Part shown: positions 16,437-24,968 of the stretch, piece by piece
Position numbering within the stretch: position 1 is the first letter of the stretch
How the letters are laid out: each line of letters starts with the position of its first letter
From: DATBDE01 sp036270095
GTDB lineage: Bacteria > Actinomycetota > Thermoleophilia > Solirubrobacterales > Solirubrobacteraceae
Reading direction: 5' to 3'
Length of the DNA: 48,996 nt
NCBI GenBank assembly: GCA_036270095.1
Contig: DATBDE010000040.1
Coordinates: forward strand, 1-48,996
Translations under genes and position numbers: made by a program
The notes under the pieces: generated by a model
Told to the model about the DNA's origin: nothing
Databases searched by the model: none
What the model saw: the letters and a program-made list of their open reading frames with translations, nothing else

Positions 16437-17294
16437 GTGATCGCCGTCGTCTGCACCAACCGGCCGCCGGCTGCCGTCGCGCCCGCCCTGGACGCGCTCC
16501 GCGCCCAGGACGCACGCGTGCTCGTCGTGGCCAGCGGCGGGTCCGCCCCGCGCACGCACGGGTTCGGCCCGGACGTCGCGGTCGTGCATGAGCCGCGCCC
16601 GGGCCTGTCGCGCGCCCGCAACCGCGCGCTGGCCGAGTGCGCCGACGACGAGGTGCTGGCGTTCGTGGACGACGACGCGGTCGTCGGCGACGGCTGGCGG
16701 GCGGCGATGGACGCGGCCTGGGACCGCGCCGACGCGGGCGTGGCGTGCATCGGCGGCCCCATCCGCCCGCGCTTCGAGGCCCAGCGCCCGGCCTGGCTCT
16801 CGGACCGCCTGCTGCCGGTGCTGACCACGCTCGACTACGGGCCCGAGCCGCGCGACCTCGACCCCTTCGTGACCACGGTCTACGGCGCCAACGTCGCCTT
16901 CCGCGCCGGCCCGCTGCGCGACGTGGGGGGCTTCGAGCCCGGCCTCGGGCACGGCGGGCGCCCGACCGGGTTCGGCGAGGAGGACGAGGCCGAGCGGGCG
17001 CTCGCGCGCGCCGGCTTCCTCGTGCGCTACGAGCCCGGGCCCGGGGTCGAGCACGTCATCCCGGCCGCGCGAACGCGGCGGGCGGCCTTCCTGCGCCGCC
17101 GCTTCGGGTATGGCGTCGGCCTCGGCGCCCGCGGCGGCCGGGCGCTGGCGCCGGCGGCGCGCCAGCTCGCCACCTCGGCCGCCGGTGCGCCCGTCGCGGC
17201 TCTGCGCCGCGACAGCGCCCTGGCCATGGAACGGGCCACGCGGGTGGCCGAGAACGCCGGCGTCCTGCTCGCGCCCGCGCTCGCCCGCCGATGA
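16437..17294 (+). CDS. Family 2 glycosyltransferase
   Basis: 285 residues from the GTG at 16437, which places the first strand (IAVVCTNRPPAAVAPALDAL) at the N-terminus as expected. VVHEPRPGLSRARNRALA and LAFVDDDAVVGDGW (D78-D79-D80) are strong GT2 signatures; TTVYGANVAFRAGPLRDVGGF and GFGEEDEAERALARAGF provide the acceptor-site and catalytic-base region. Its TGA overlaps the ATG of the GT4 that follows. Likely adds a sugar on the inner face of the membrane; specificity unknown. Confidence 0.88.
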   Translation: MIAVVCTNRPPAAVAPALDALRAQDARVLVVASGGSAPRTHGFGPDVAVVHEPRPGLSRARNRALAECADDEVLAFVDDDAVVGDGWRAAMDAAWDRADAGVACIGGPIRPRFEAQRPAWLSDRLLPVLTTLDYGPEPRDLDPFVTTVYGANVAFRAGPLRDVGGFEPGLGHGGRPTGFGEEDEAERALARAGFLVRYEPGPGVEHVIPAARTRRAAFLRRRFGYGVGLGARGGRALAPAARQLATSAAGAPVAALRRDSALAMERATRVAENAGVLLAPALARR

Positions 17295-18406
17295 TCCTTC
17301 TCCTGCACAACCGCTATCGCACCACCGGGGGCGAGGAACGCGCGGTCGAGGACTACGCCTGGCTCATCCGCGAGCACCTGGGCGAGGAAGCCGAGGTGCT
17401 CGAGCGCGACTCGGCCGCGCTCTCGCGCTCGCGGGCCGCGGCGGCGATGCTGCGCGGCGGGTTGCGCCCCGAGGACGTTGCCGCCGCGGTCCGGCGCACC
17501 GGCGCCCGCGTCGTCCACGCGCACAACCTCAACCCGTCCTTCGGCTGGCGCGCGCTGCGCGCCGCGCGCTCGGCCGGCGCGGCCACCGTCCTGCACCTGC
17601 ACAACTACCGGCTCGTGTGCGCGGTCGGCACCTGCTTCACCCATGGCGCCGACTGCGCCCGCTGCCACGGACGCAACACGCTGCCCGGGGTGCGCCTGGC
17701 CTGCCGCGGCGACCGTGGCGAGGCGGCGGTCTACGGCGCGGGGCTCGCGCTGTGGCAGCGTCGCCTGGCCGCCACGGTCGACCGCTTCGTGGTGCCCAGC
17801 GAGGCGGCGCTGCAGCGGCTGCAGCTGCTCGGTGCGCCGCTCGACGGCGGGGCCGCCGTCGTCCCCCACCCGGTGCGCGAGTTCGCCGGGAGCTCGGCGG
17901 CCGCGACCGGCGCGTACGCGCTCGTGGCCTCGCGCCTGGCGCCGGAGAAGGGCGTGCACATCGCCATCGACGCCGCCCGCAGCGCCGGGCGCCCGCTCGT
18001 CGTGGTCGGCGACGGGCCGCTGCGGCGGGCGCTGCGCCAGCACGCGCGCGGCGCCGATGTGACGTTCCAGGACGCCGTCGGCCCCGACCGCTTCGCGCAG
18101 CTGCGCCGCGGCGCGGCGGTCGCGCTCGTGCCCTCGCGCTCGGCCGAGACCTTCGGCCTGGCCGCGGCGCACGCCATGGCCGCCGGCGCGCCGGTGGTGG
18201 CCAGCCGGATCGGCGCGCTGCCCGAGCTGGTCGACGCCGATGGGCTCGTGCCTCCGGGCGACGCGCCGGCGCTGGCCGCGGCCCTGACCCGGCGTTGGGG
18301 CGACGAGGCGGCGGGCGAGCGCGGTCTGCGCCACGTGCGCGGGCGCTGCGCCCCGGCCGCGGTGGCGGCGCAGCTTGCCGCCGTGTACGCGGACGCGACC
18401 GGCTAG
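17291..18406 (+). CDS. GT4-family glycosyltransferase with altered E-x7-E motif
   Basis: 371 residues. N-terminal LLLHNRYRTTGGEERAVEDYA and the Cys-containing segment LHNYRLVCAVGTC...DCARCHGR...LAC match a recognisable GT4 subgroup. The donor domain begins YALVASRLAPEKGVHIAIDAA. The usual E-x7-E is AETFGLAAAHAM: Glu286 is present but the second Glu is His294. Members of the subgroup normally read ETFGLxxxEAM, so nucleotide binding may be altered. The start overlaps the GT2 stop; the TAG stop shares a CTAG with the convergent methyltransferase. Confidence 0.85.
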   Translation: MILLLHNRYRTTGGEERAVEDYAWLIREHLGEEAEVLERDSAALSRSRAAAAMLRGGLRPEDVAAAVRRTGARVVHAHNLNPSFGWRALRAARSAGAATVLHLHNYRLVCAVGTCFTHGADCARCHGRNTLPGVRLACRGDRGEAAVYGAGLALWQRRLAATVDRFVVPSEAALQRLQLLGAPLDGGAAVVPHPVREFAGSSAAATGAYALVASRLAPEKGVHIAIDAARSAGRPLVVVGDGPLRRALRQHARGADVTFQDAVGPDRFAQLRRGAAVALVPSRSAETFGLAAAHAMAAGAPVVASRIGALPELVDADGLVPPGDAPALAAALTRRWGDEAAGERGLRHVRGRCAPAAVAAQLAAVYADATG

Positions 18407-19161
18407 CCGAAGCTCGCGACCACGAATGCGCAGTGGCTCGGGTCCATGCGCGCGGCCGTGCGGCCTACCCGTGGCGGTAGCGGGTAGTACCCGACCGGCG
18501 TCATGCGCCGCAGCGCCAGCCCGTGGTGGGCGGCGAGCTCGACCAGCGCCCGCGCGCTGAACAGGCGCACGTGGGAGCGGCCCCAGTCCTCGTGCGGCCA
18601 GCCGTCCTCGGGGTTGAGCGGGTTGCCGACGATGACCTCGTCGGAGACGTGCACCGGCGGCGGCTGGTACCCGAACGCGAGCGAGACCACGTTGTGCCAC
18701 GAGCACAGGTTGTTGGTGGAGACGCAGGCCAGGCCGCCCGGGGCGAGCACGCGGCGCACCTCGCCCAGCAGCACGTCGGTGCGCCGTACGTGCTCAATGA
18801 CCTGGTTGGCGGTGACGACGTCGAAGCGCCCGTCGGGGAAGGGGAGGCCGTCCTCGACATCGGCCTCGACCACGTCGACGCCGCGGCCGCGCGCGTGCTG
18901 GGCGTGCTCGGCCATGACCTCGACGCCGGTGACCTGGGCGGGGCGCACTCGCTCCACGATGCGCGCGGTGAAGGCGCCGTCATGGGTGCCGATGTCGAGC
19001 AGCCGCCCGCCGCTACCCGCCGGCAGCGCCGACAGAACGGCGCGGCGGTTGGCTTCCTCGGTGGCGCGGAAGACCCGGCGTAGGTAGCCGGTGGCCTCGG
19101 GCGGCCCGCCGCCGGGCGGCGGCGCCGGGGCCAGGCGGTCGGGCTGGAGGACGTCGGTCAT
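18403..19161 (-). CDS. SAM-dependent methyltransferase (Methyltransf_11/23 type)
   Basis: 252 residues from the ATG at 19161, overlapping the hydrolase stop by 4 nt. Motif I RLLDIGTHDGAFT, then GVEVMAEHAQHA and FDVVTANQVIEHVRRTDVLLGEVRRVLAPGG fit class I methyltransferases. The stretch CVSTNNLCSWHNVVSLAFGYQPPPVHVSDE is typical of sugar or glycolipid methyltransferases in surface glycan loci. The first 25 residues are Pro-rich. It probably methylates a sugar or a lipid-linked intermediate; whether this is linked to the lipoprotein hydrolase upstream is only suggested by coupling. Confidence 0.83.
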   Translation of the reverse strand: MTDVLQPDRLAPAPPPGGGPPEATGYLRRVFRATEEANRRAVLSALPAGSGGRLLDIGTHDGAFTARIVERVRPAQVTGVEVMAEHAQHARGRGVDVVEADVEDGLPFPDGRFDVVTANQVIEHVRRTDVLLGEVRRVLAPGGLACVSTNNLCSWHNVVSLAFGYQPPPVHVSDEVIVGNPLNPEDGWPHEDWGRSHVRLFSARALVELAAHHGLALRRMTPVGYYPLPPRVGRTAARMDPSHCAFVVASFG

Positions 19162-20267
19162 CCCTGGGCTCGCTTGACCGCGTCGCGGAAGGCGGCCAGC
19201 GACGGCTTGGCCACACTGGCGTTCGTAACCAGTCCGGTGTGCAGGCCCCAGAAGTCCGAGCGGCCCGGATAGGGGGCGCCGTCCTTCCAGTCGAAGTAGA
19301 CGAAGCCGGCGATGCGCAGGGCGCGGCGCTGCATCGAGAGCGCGTCGATCGTGTTGGCTACGAGCTGCGCCTGGCTGAGCGGATCGAACGTGAACGGGCT
19401 CCTCGGGCCGCCGCTGGCCCAGCCCAGCTCGGTGACCCACACCGGCTTTGCCGCATCGCCGTAGCGGCGCATGAGTGCCCGCGTGCGCCGCACCGCTGCG
19501 AGCACGCCGCGGGCGCTGGAGCTGTACGGGTGCAGCGCGAAGACGTCGAACCCGGAACGCCCGCCCGCCCGGTACAGCGCGCGCACGTAGGTCCCGAAGC
19601 GGATCCCGAGGCGGGACTCCGGCAGCCCGGCGCTGAGCACGCGTGCGCCCGGGTCGGCGGCGTGGATGGCCCGATGGGCCGCGTCCAGTAGCTTCGCGTA
19701 GGCCGCGGCATTCGGCCGGTCGCCCCAGTACTGGGGCAGGTTGGGCTCGTTCCAGATCTGCCAGTCGCGCACCGGCACCTTGTCGACGGACGGATGCTCG
19801 CGCCACAGCGAGCCGCGGGGGCCATAGCGCCCGACCATGACGCTGGCGAACGCCGCGAAGGTCGCGGGCCGGCGCGGCGGGTCGGCCACGTTGGCGGTCG
19901 GGGAGCGCCGCTTGCCGGTCGCCCAGAGGGGGGCGTGGAAGAGGATCGGCAGCACGGCGATGCCCTGCTTGGCCCCGGCGAGCACAAAGCGGTCGGTCTT
20001 GGCCAAGGCGAAGTGGCCCGGGGCGGGCTCGAGCGCCGCCCAGTCGAAGGTCTGCCGCACGATGTCCACGCCGAGCTTCCGCTCGCGCGCAAGCGTCGCG
20101 TCCTGGTAGCTCGGCGTGCCGTCGTAGGCGTCCTGGGAGACCAGCCCGACGAAGGTGGAGCGCGGCGCCGTCGCGTCGGTGCCCGACGACCCGCAGCCCG
20201 ACAGCGCCCCGGCCAGGGGAGGGGCGAGGAGAAGGCAGAGCGAGGCCGCGAGCACCCGCGGCCTCAA
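19158..20267 (-). CDS. Lipoprotein glycoside hydrolase, clan GH-A (PslG/GH39-like)
   Basis: 369 residues from a TTG start that overlaps the upstream stop (TTGA). The lipobox LSGC places the lipidated Cys at residue 25, so it should be membrane-anchored outside the cell. TIM-barrel marks: VRQTFDWAALEPAPG, WQIWNEPNLPQYWG with acid/base Glu174, FALHPYSSS and VWVTELGWASGG with nucleophile Glu280, and a closing DFWGLHTGLV. It belongs to the same family as the four tandem hydrolases at 22654-26072 and shares most motifs. By analogy with PslG, an endo-hydrolase encoded in the Psl locus of Pseudomonas, it may trim the exported polysaccharide; that role is inferred. Confidence 0.83.
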   Translation of the reverse strand: MRPRVLAASLCLLLAPPLAGALSGCGSSGTDATAPRSTFVGLVSQDAYDGTPSYQDATLARERKLGVDIVRQTFDWAALEPAPGHFALAKTDRFVLAGAKQGIAVLPILFHAPLWATGKRRSPTANVADPPRRPATFAAFASVMVGRYGPRGSLWREHPSVDKVPVRDWQIWNEPNLPQYWGDRPNAAAYAKLLDAAHRAIHAADPGARVLSAGLPESRLGIRFGTYVRALYRAGGRSGFDVFALHPYSSSARGVLAAVRRTRALMRRYGDAAKPVWVTELGWASGGPRSPFTFDPLSQAQLVANTIDALSMQRRALRIAGFVYFDWKDGAPYPGRSDFWGLHTGLVTNASVAKPSLAAFRDAVKRAQG

Positions 20268-20644
20268 TGCGCCTCCGACGGGCGACGGCGGAGCACGACG
20301 ACGGCGAATCCGGCGGCTGCGGCTGCCGCGAGCGCGGCGCCGACGAGCCAGGCGCCGCCGCCGTCGGGATCACCCACGGCGCCGGACCGGCGGCTGGCGG
20401 CAAGATCGCCTGGTCCTGCGGCGGCCAGCGGGCGGCCGGCGGGAAGCACGGCGCCGTTCTGGAGGGCGCCGGCGGAGACGCTCGTGGGGATGAGGTTGCC
20501 GAAGAAGTCGCGCGCCTGCTGGCGGCGGACGGGCTCGGGGAACGGGCCGTACAGACCCGCCCCGCCCTGCGCGTTGGCGGGCGGTGGCCCCGCCAGGGCG
20601 AGCGTGCCGACCACGGCCAAGGTCGCGAGCAGCGCGCGAGGCAT
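20264..20644 (-). CDS. Hypothetical exported single-pass membrane protein
   Basis: 126 residues: signal peptide (MPRALLATLAVVGTLALAGPPPANA), a mature segment with GLYGPFPEPVRRQQARDFFGNLI, then a Gly/Ala-rich region and a C-terminal membrane helix (AWLVGAALAAAAAAGFAVVVL) with an Arg-rich tail. The layout (signal, short domain, low-complexity linker, membrane helix, basic end) matches the protein at 10906-11484 although the sequences differ. It is the first gene of a coupled block with the lipoprotein hydrolase and methyltransferase. No function can be assigned; it may be a membrane partner of the hydrolase. Confidence 0.65.
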   Translation of the reverse strand: MPRALLATLAVVGTLALAGPPPANAQGGAGLYGPFPEPVRRQQARDFFGNLIPTSVSAGALQNGAVLPAGRPLAAAGPGDLAASRRSGAVGDPDGGGAWLVGAALAAAAAAGFAVVVLRRRPSEAH

Positions 20645-20715
20645 GCAGGGAACCCTAGTGCTCAGTCCGCGCTCCCGGCGCTAATCCTTACTCGCCGGCG
20701 TTAGGCTGCTTCGCG

Positions 20716-22587
20716 TTGACGGCGGTCCAGCTCGAGCAGCCCGACGCCGCGGTCGGTGGCGCTCCGTGGCGCCGGCTGTACGGCCGGCCGCTCGCCGTGG
20801 CTGCGCTCGTCCTGGTCGCGCTGGACGCCATCCTGGCCGCCGCCGGCGCCGACGTCCCGGTGCTCGACGCGATGGTGCTGGTCCTGGCGCCCGGGCTGGC
20901 CTTCCTCCCGCTCCTGCCGGAGCGGGTTCGCGCCCACTCGCTCGCCACCGTGGCGATGCTGCCGACGCTGAGCGTCGCGCTCTCGATGGTGGCGATCGTC
21001 ACCGCCGCGCGCCTCGGCCTCCCGGTCGACGCGACGTGGGTGCGCGTCCTCGAGGGCGCCGTCGTGCTCGTTGGGTTGCTGGCCCTCAGGGGGCCTGACC
21101 TGCGCGGCCGCCCACCGCGGCCGCTCGAGCTCATCGGGCTGATTGGCGTGCTCGTGGCCGGGGCCGTGCTGGGCGGACGGGTAATTGCGGGCTTCCCGGT
21201 CCCGGGCAACGACTGGGCCAAGTACGTCCTCTACGCCGACGAGATCCGGCGCCAGGGCTCGCTCCTCATCGACAACCCGTACTGGATGCTCGGCGTGCCG
21301 TTCCGCGAGGATCCCGGCGTCCCCGCGCTCTACGGCGCGTTCCTGGCCATGACCGGCGCCCCGGCGATCGTCGTCGTGCACGGCATCTGGGTGCTGATGG
21401 GCACGGCCACGGCCGCTGTGTATGCGTATGCACGCGCCTTCTGGGGCGCGGCCACGGCGGTACTCGCCGCCGCCCTGTTCGCAGTCGTCCCGATCGACCA
21501 GGACATCCTGGGCTGGCACGGCGTGCCCACTGTCGCGGCCATCGGCCTCCTCGTCCTCGCCTTGCCCTACGTCACAACGCTGATCGTCGACGGCCTGGGC
21601 TGGGCCTCCGCCGCCGGTCTCGGCCTCACGATCCTGGCGCTGGCGGCGGCGCACCGACTGACCTTCGTCGTGGCCGCCTTGGCGTTCGCGGGCGTGATCG
21701 TGGTCGCGCTGGTCGCGTTCGCGGGCGAGCGCCGGCGCCTGCTCGCCGGCCTGGGTCGCACCGCCGCGGCCGTGCTCGTCCTCGGCGGCGGCGTGATCGC
21801 GGACCTGCTCGCGCGCGAGCAGACCTTCGGTGGCACCCAGGACTACCGCGCCTATCTGCCGACCAAGCTCCAGTTCGGCTACTTCGCGCGCGACCTGACC
21901 TACGCGTTCGCGGCGGCGGGAGTGCTCGCGTTCGTCGCCCTGGCGGTGACGCGCCGCTTGCGCACCCGCCTCGTGCTGCCGCTGGCCTGCCTGCTCGCGG
22001 TCACGGTCGCGCTGACCTTCGGCTGGGTGGTCCACGTCCCGGTCGCCTACCTGCGCCTCGCCTACTACGCGCCGATTCCGCTGGCGGTGGGTATCGCCAT
22101 CGTCCTGACGGCCCCGTGGGGACGATGGCGAGTGCTCGCGGCAACGGCGGCCGTGGGGCTGATCGCCGCCACCACGGTGATCGCCTGGGACCAGTCCAGC
22201 GTCGTGCGCGTGTTCTACGGGTTCACCGACCGCGCCTCGCTGCGCGGCCTGGACCTCGTCGCGCACGCCCTGCGGCCGAATGAGGTCGTAGTGACCGACC
22301 GTTGCTGGAGCTTCCAGACCGCCTGGCTGCTCCACACCCGCACGCTGGCCGCGCTCGATCCCGCCGATATCCAGCCGAAGGCCGAACTGGCGCGTGCGCA
22401 GTTGGCTTCGGCAATCCTGCAGGGAACGCCCCGTGGGCGTGCGGCGGCGCGGCGACTCGGCGTCCGCTTTCTGATCATCAACCCCACCTGCGCGTCGGTG
22501 TCCGGCGAAGCGAAATCCCCTCCGCTACTGGGCCGGCCGGTCTATGCATCGGCAAAACTTGCGGTGTTTCAACTACCGCATCGGTAG
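20716..22587 (+). CDS. Large polytopic membrane protein, GT-C glycosyltransferase-like
   Basis: 623 residues from a TTG start. About twelve hydrophobic helices; the first extracytoplasmic loop after helix 4 contains VPGNDWAKYVLYADEIRRQGSLLIDNPYW with an acidic/aromatic pattern that resembles the catalytic loop of GT-C enzymes using polyprenyl-phosphate sugars. The C-terminal 130 residues are soluble (VVVTDRCWSFQTAWLLHTRT to FLIINPTC), as in many such transferases. The divergent 71-bp region separates it from the small membrane protein. I cannot name the subfamily; alternatives are a polymerase or an unclassified membrane protein. Confidence 0.65.
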   Translation: MTAVQLEQPDAAVGGAPWRRLYGRPLAVAALVLVALDAILAAAGADVPVLDAMVLVLAPGLAFLPLLPERVRAHSLATVAMLPTLSVALSMVAIVTAARLGLPVDATWVRVLEGAVVLVGLLALRGPDLRGRPPRPLELIGLIGVLVAGAVLGGRVIAGFPVPGNDWAKYVLYADEIRRQGSLLIDNPYWMLGVPFREDPGVPALYGAFLAMTGAPAIVVVHGIWVLMGTATAAVYAYARAFWGAATAVLAAALFAVVPIDQDILGWHGVPTVAAIGLLVLALPYVTTLIVDGLGWASAAGLGLTILALAAAHRLTFVVAALAFAGVIVVALVAFAGERRRLLAGLGRTAAAVLVLGGGVIADLLAREQTFGGTQDYRAYLPTKLQFGYFARDLTYAFAAAGVLAFVALAVTRRLRTRLVLPLACLLAVTVALTFGWVVHVPVAYLRLAYYAPIPLAVGIAIVLTAPWGRWRVLAATAAVGLIAATTVIAWDQSSVVRVFYGFTDRASLRGLDLVAHALRPNEVVVTDRCWSFQTAWLLHTRTLAALDPADIQPKAELARAQLASAILQGTPRGRAAARRLGVRFLIINPTCASVSGEAKSPPLLGRPVYASAKLAVFQLPHR

Positions 22588-22653
22588 AACGCGCGATGGC
22601 TGCGCGCGCTTACGTCCGTGCGTCAGGTCTACGAGCGCTATTTCGGGCCGTGA

Positions 22654-23754
22654 CTAGCCGGCCACGGAGGCGACGGCCTTCTGGAAGGCGGCGTACGCCG
22701 GCTTCTGCTGGCCGCCGAGGGTGAGCAGGCCGGTGTGCAGTCCCCAGAAGTCCTTGCCGCCCGCATAGGGCGGGCCGTCGCGCCAGCCGAAGTAGACGAA
22801 GCCGCGCAGCTTCAGGCTCCGGCGCTTGCGCGCTGCCAGCTTCACGAACTTGGTGATCTGGGCTGCCTGTCCTCGCGCTCCGACCCGCTGGGGGCTGCTG
22901 GGCCCGAGGTCCGACCAGCCGAGCTCGGACGCCCAGATCCGCGCGCCGTCGTGGTACCGCTTCATGATGTCGCGCACCCTCGTGATGTTCTTGATGACCG
23001 CGTTCGCGGTGCGCCCGTAGGGGTTGATCGCCAGGGTGTCGAACCACTTCTTCGCCCCCGCCTTGTACATCGCGGGGATGAACGTCTGCAGCTTGACGCC
23101 GATCCTGCTCTGGGGCATGCCCGCGGTGACGATCTCGATGCTCCGCGCGGCTGCCTTGATCGGCTTGTACGCCGCCTTGAGCAGAGCGGTGTACTGCTTC
23201 GCGTCCGGCTTGCCCCCCCAGTAGGCCTTCAGGTTGGGCTCGTTCCAGAGCTGCACGGCCTTGATCGGCAGCTTGGGAACGCTCGGGTTCTCCGACCAGA
23301 ACGTCCCGTTCGGCCCGTAGCGCTTGACCACGACGGCGCCGAAGTCGCCCAGGTCCGCGTACTTGGTTGGCGGATAGGCCAGGGTCGGAGACTGGCGGGC
23401 CCGGAAGGCGGGCGCGCGGAACAGGATCGGGAGGACCGTCATGCCGGCGCGTGCGGCGTCGCCGACGAACGAGTCGTAGACGGAGAAGTTGTAGCTCCCC
23501 GGGGCGACCTCGATCTGCGACCAGTCAAAGGTCTGGCGCAACACCCGCACCCCGAACGATGCCTGGGTCGCGAACTGCGCCTGTCGGTACGCGCCGGGGT
23601 CGGCGAAGGTGTCCTCGGAGACCATGCCGACGAAGTCGCTCGGCGCTCCCTTGGGTGGCGCCGGCCGGTTGGGCGTGGCTTGGGCGTGCGCCGACACGGC
23701 GCTCAGGGCGACCAGTGACGCGACGAGCGCAGTGACGATGATGCTGCGACGCAT
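22654..23754 (-). CDS. Secreted clan GH-A glycoside hydrolase, PslG/GH39-like (tandem copy 4)
   Basis: 366 residues from the ATG at 23754, which places the signal peptide (RRSIIVTALVASLVALSAVSAHA) at the N-terminus; an upstream ATG adds 12 residues. Conserved points: VLRQTFDWSQIEVAPG, VQLWNEPNLKAYWG with acid/base Glu172, AINPYGRTA, IWASELGWSD with nucleophile Glu277, and GGKDFWGLHTGLLT. Both catalytic Glu are present, so it should be active outside the cell. It is the last of four adjacent paralogues and the most separated, with an 85-bp gap holding a hairpin. The substrate is presumed to be the polymer made by this locus. Confidence 0.82.
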   Translation of the reverse strand: MRRSIIVTALVASLVALSAVSAHAQATPNRPAPPKGAPSDFVGMVSEDTFADPGAYRQAQFATQASFGVRVLRQTFDWSQIEVAPGSYNFSVYDSFVGDAARAGMTVLPILFRAPAFRARQSPTLAYPPTKYADLGDFGAVVVKRYGPNGTFWSENPSVPKLPIKAVQLWNEPNLKAYWGGKPDAKQYTALLKAAYKPIKAAARSIEIVTAGMPQSRIGVKLQTFIPAMYKAGAKKWFDTLAINPYGRTANAVIKNITRVRDIMKRYHDGARIWASELGWSDLGPSSPQRVGARGQAAQITKFVKLAARKRRSLKLRGFVYFGWRDGPPYAGGKDFWGLHTGLLTLGGQQKPAYAAFQKAVASVAG

Positions 23755-23809
23755 GACGAGGTTCCGTGGCAGGGTAGCCGCGTTTCTCAACCGCGCATCG
23801 CTTGCGCGT

Positions 23810-23826
23810 GCACTTGTTGTAAGTGC
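23810..23826. promoter_or_regulatory. Hairpin between tandem hydrolase genes
   Basis: GCACTT (23810-23815) and AAGTGC (23821-23826) form a perfect 6-bp stem with a 5-base loop in the only sizeable gap (85 bp) of the hydrolase array, just after the stop of the 23840-24928 gene and upstream of the last copy. There is no T-run, so a simple intrinsic terminator is not supported; it may process or attenuate the transcript. Confidence 0.3.
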
Positions 23827-23839
23827 GCATGTTCTAGGG

Positions 23840-24928
23840 CTAGCCGGCGCCGGCGGCCAGCAGCGCCTGCTGCAGTGCGTAATACGCCGGCTTGGGCTGC
23901 CCGTCCCTCGTCAGCAGCCCCGTATGCAGGCCCCAGAAGTCCTTGCCGTTGTAGGGACGGCCATCGCGCCATTGGTAGTAGACAAACCCGCGCACGTTCA
24001 GAGAGGTGCGGTCGCGCAGCAGCGCGCCGATCAGATTGCCCAGTTGGGTCGCCTGCCCCTGGGGCCCGACCCGTTGCGGCCCCCCCGGGCCGCTGTCCGA
24101 CCAGCCGACTTCGGTCGCCCAGATGGGGGCGTCGTCTCCGAACCGCCGCATGAGGTTGCGCGCCCGCGCGAGGTTCCTGATCACAGCGGCCGCCGTGTGA
24201 CCGTACGGGTTGATCGCGAGCGTGTCGAACGCACTCTTGGCCCCGGCCCGATAGAGCGCCGGAATGAACTTCCTCAGCGGCACGCCGATCTTGCTCTCGG
24301 GCATGCCGGCCGTGACGATCTCGGCGCTGGGGTCGGCCGCCTTGATCGGCTTGGCAGCGGCCCTGAGCAGCTTCGCGTACTGCTTCGCGTTGGGTGCCCG
24401 GCCCCAATACGCCTTCAGGTTCGGCTCGTTCCAGATCTGCCAGGACCGGATCGGCAGCTTCGGGACGTCCGCGTTCTGCGACCAGAACGTCCCGTCGGGG
24501 CCGTAGCGGTGGACGAGAACGGCCCCGAAGCGGCCCAGATCGGCGTAGCGCTTCGGCGGGTAGGCGATGGTCCCCGCTTTGCCGCCCCGGAAGCGCGGAG
24601 CGCGAAACAGGATCGGGAGGATGGAGATGCCGGCACGCGCGGCGTCGCCGACGAACGCGTCGTAATAGCTGAGGTCGTACCGGCCGCGCGCGACCTCGAT
24701 CTGCGACCAGTCGAAGGTCTGGCGCAGCAGCCGTACCCCGAGCGACGCCTGGGTCGTCAACTGTTGCTGCCGGTAGTCGCCCGGCGCGGCGAACGCGTCG
24801 TCGGAGACCAGCCCGACGAAGTCGCTCGGCGCCCCGTTTGGTGGCGGTGGGGTGTCCGCGGACGCCGAGGTCACGGCGAGTGCGGCCAGCGACAGGACGG
24901 CGACCGCGACGGCGGCTAGGCGATGCAT
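23840..24928 (-). CDS. Secreted clan GH-A glycoside hydrolase, PslG/GH39-like (tandem copy 3)
   Basis: 362 residues with signal peptide (MHRLAAVAVAVLSLAALAVTSASA). LLRQTFDWSQIEVARG, WQIWNEPNLKAYWG with acid/base Glu168, AINPYGHTA and IWATEVGWSDSG with nucleophile Glu273 are intact. It is very similar to the neighbouring copy at 24969-26072, including the shared stretches VTAGMPESKIGVPL and QGQATQLGNL, which indicates tandem duplication. Spacing to the copy upstream is 40 bp, so the four hydrolases are probably one transcript. Confidence 0.82.
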   Translation of the reverse strand: MHRLAAVAVAVLSLAALAVTSASADTPPPPNGAPSDFVGLVSDDAFAAPGDYRQQQLTTQASLGVRLLRQTFDWSQIEVARGRYDLSYYDAFVGDAARAGISILPILFRAPRFRGGKAGTIAYPPKRYADLGRFGAVLVHRYGPDGTFWSQNADVPKLPIRSWQIWNEPNLKAYWGRAPNAKQYAKLLRAAAKPIKAADPSAEIVTAGMPESKIGVPLRKFIPALYRAGAKSAFDTLAINPYGHTAAAVIRNLARARNLMRRFGDDAPIWATEVGWSDSGPGGPQRVGPQGQATQLGNLIGALLRDRTSLNVRGFVYYQWRDGRPYNGKDFWGLHTGLLTRDGQPKPAYYALQQALLAAGAG

Positions 24929-24968
24929 TGACCAGATCGTTCCGCAGGGATGCCCGTTCCGCGCCGGT

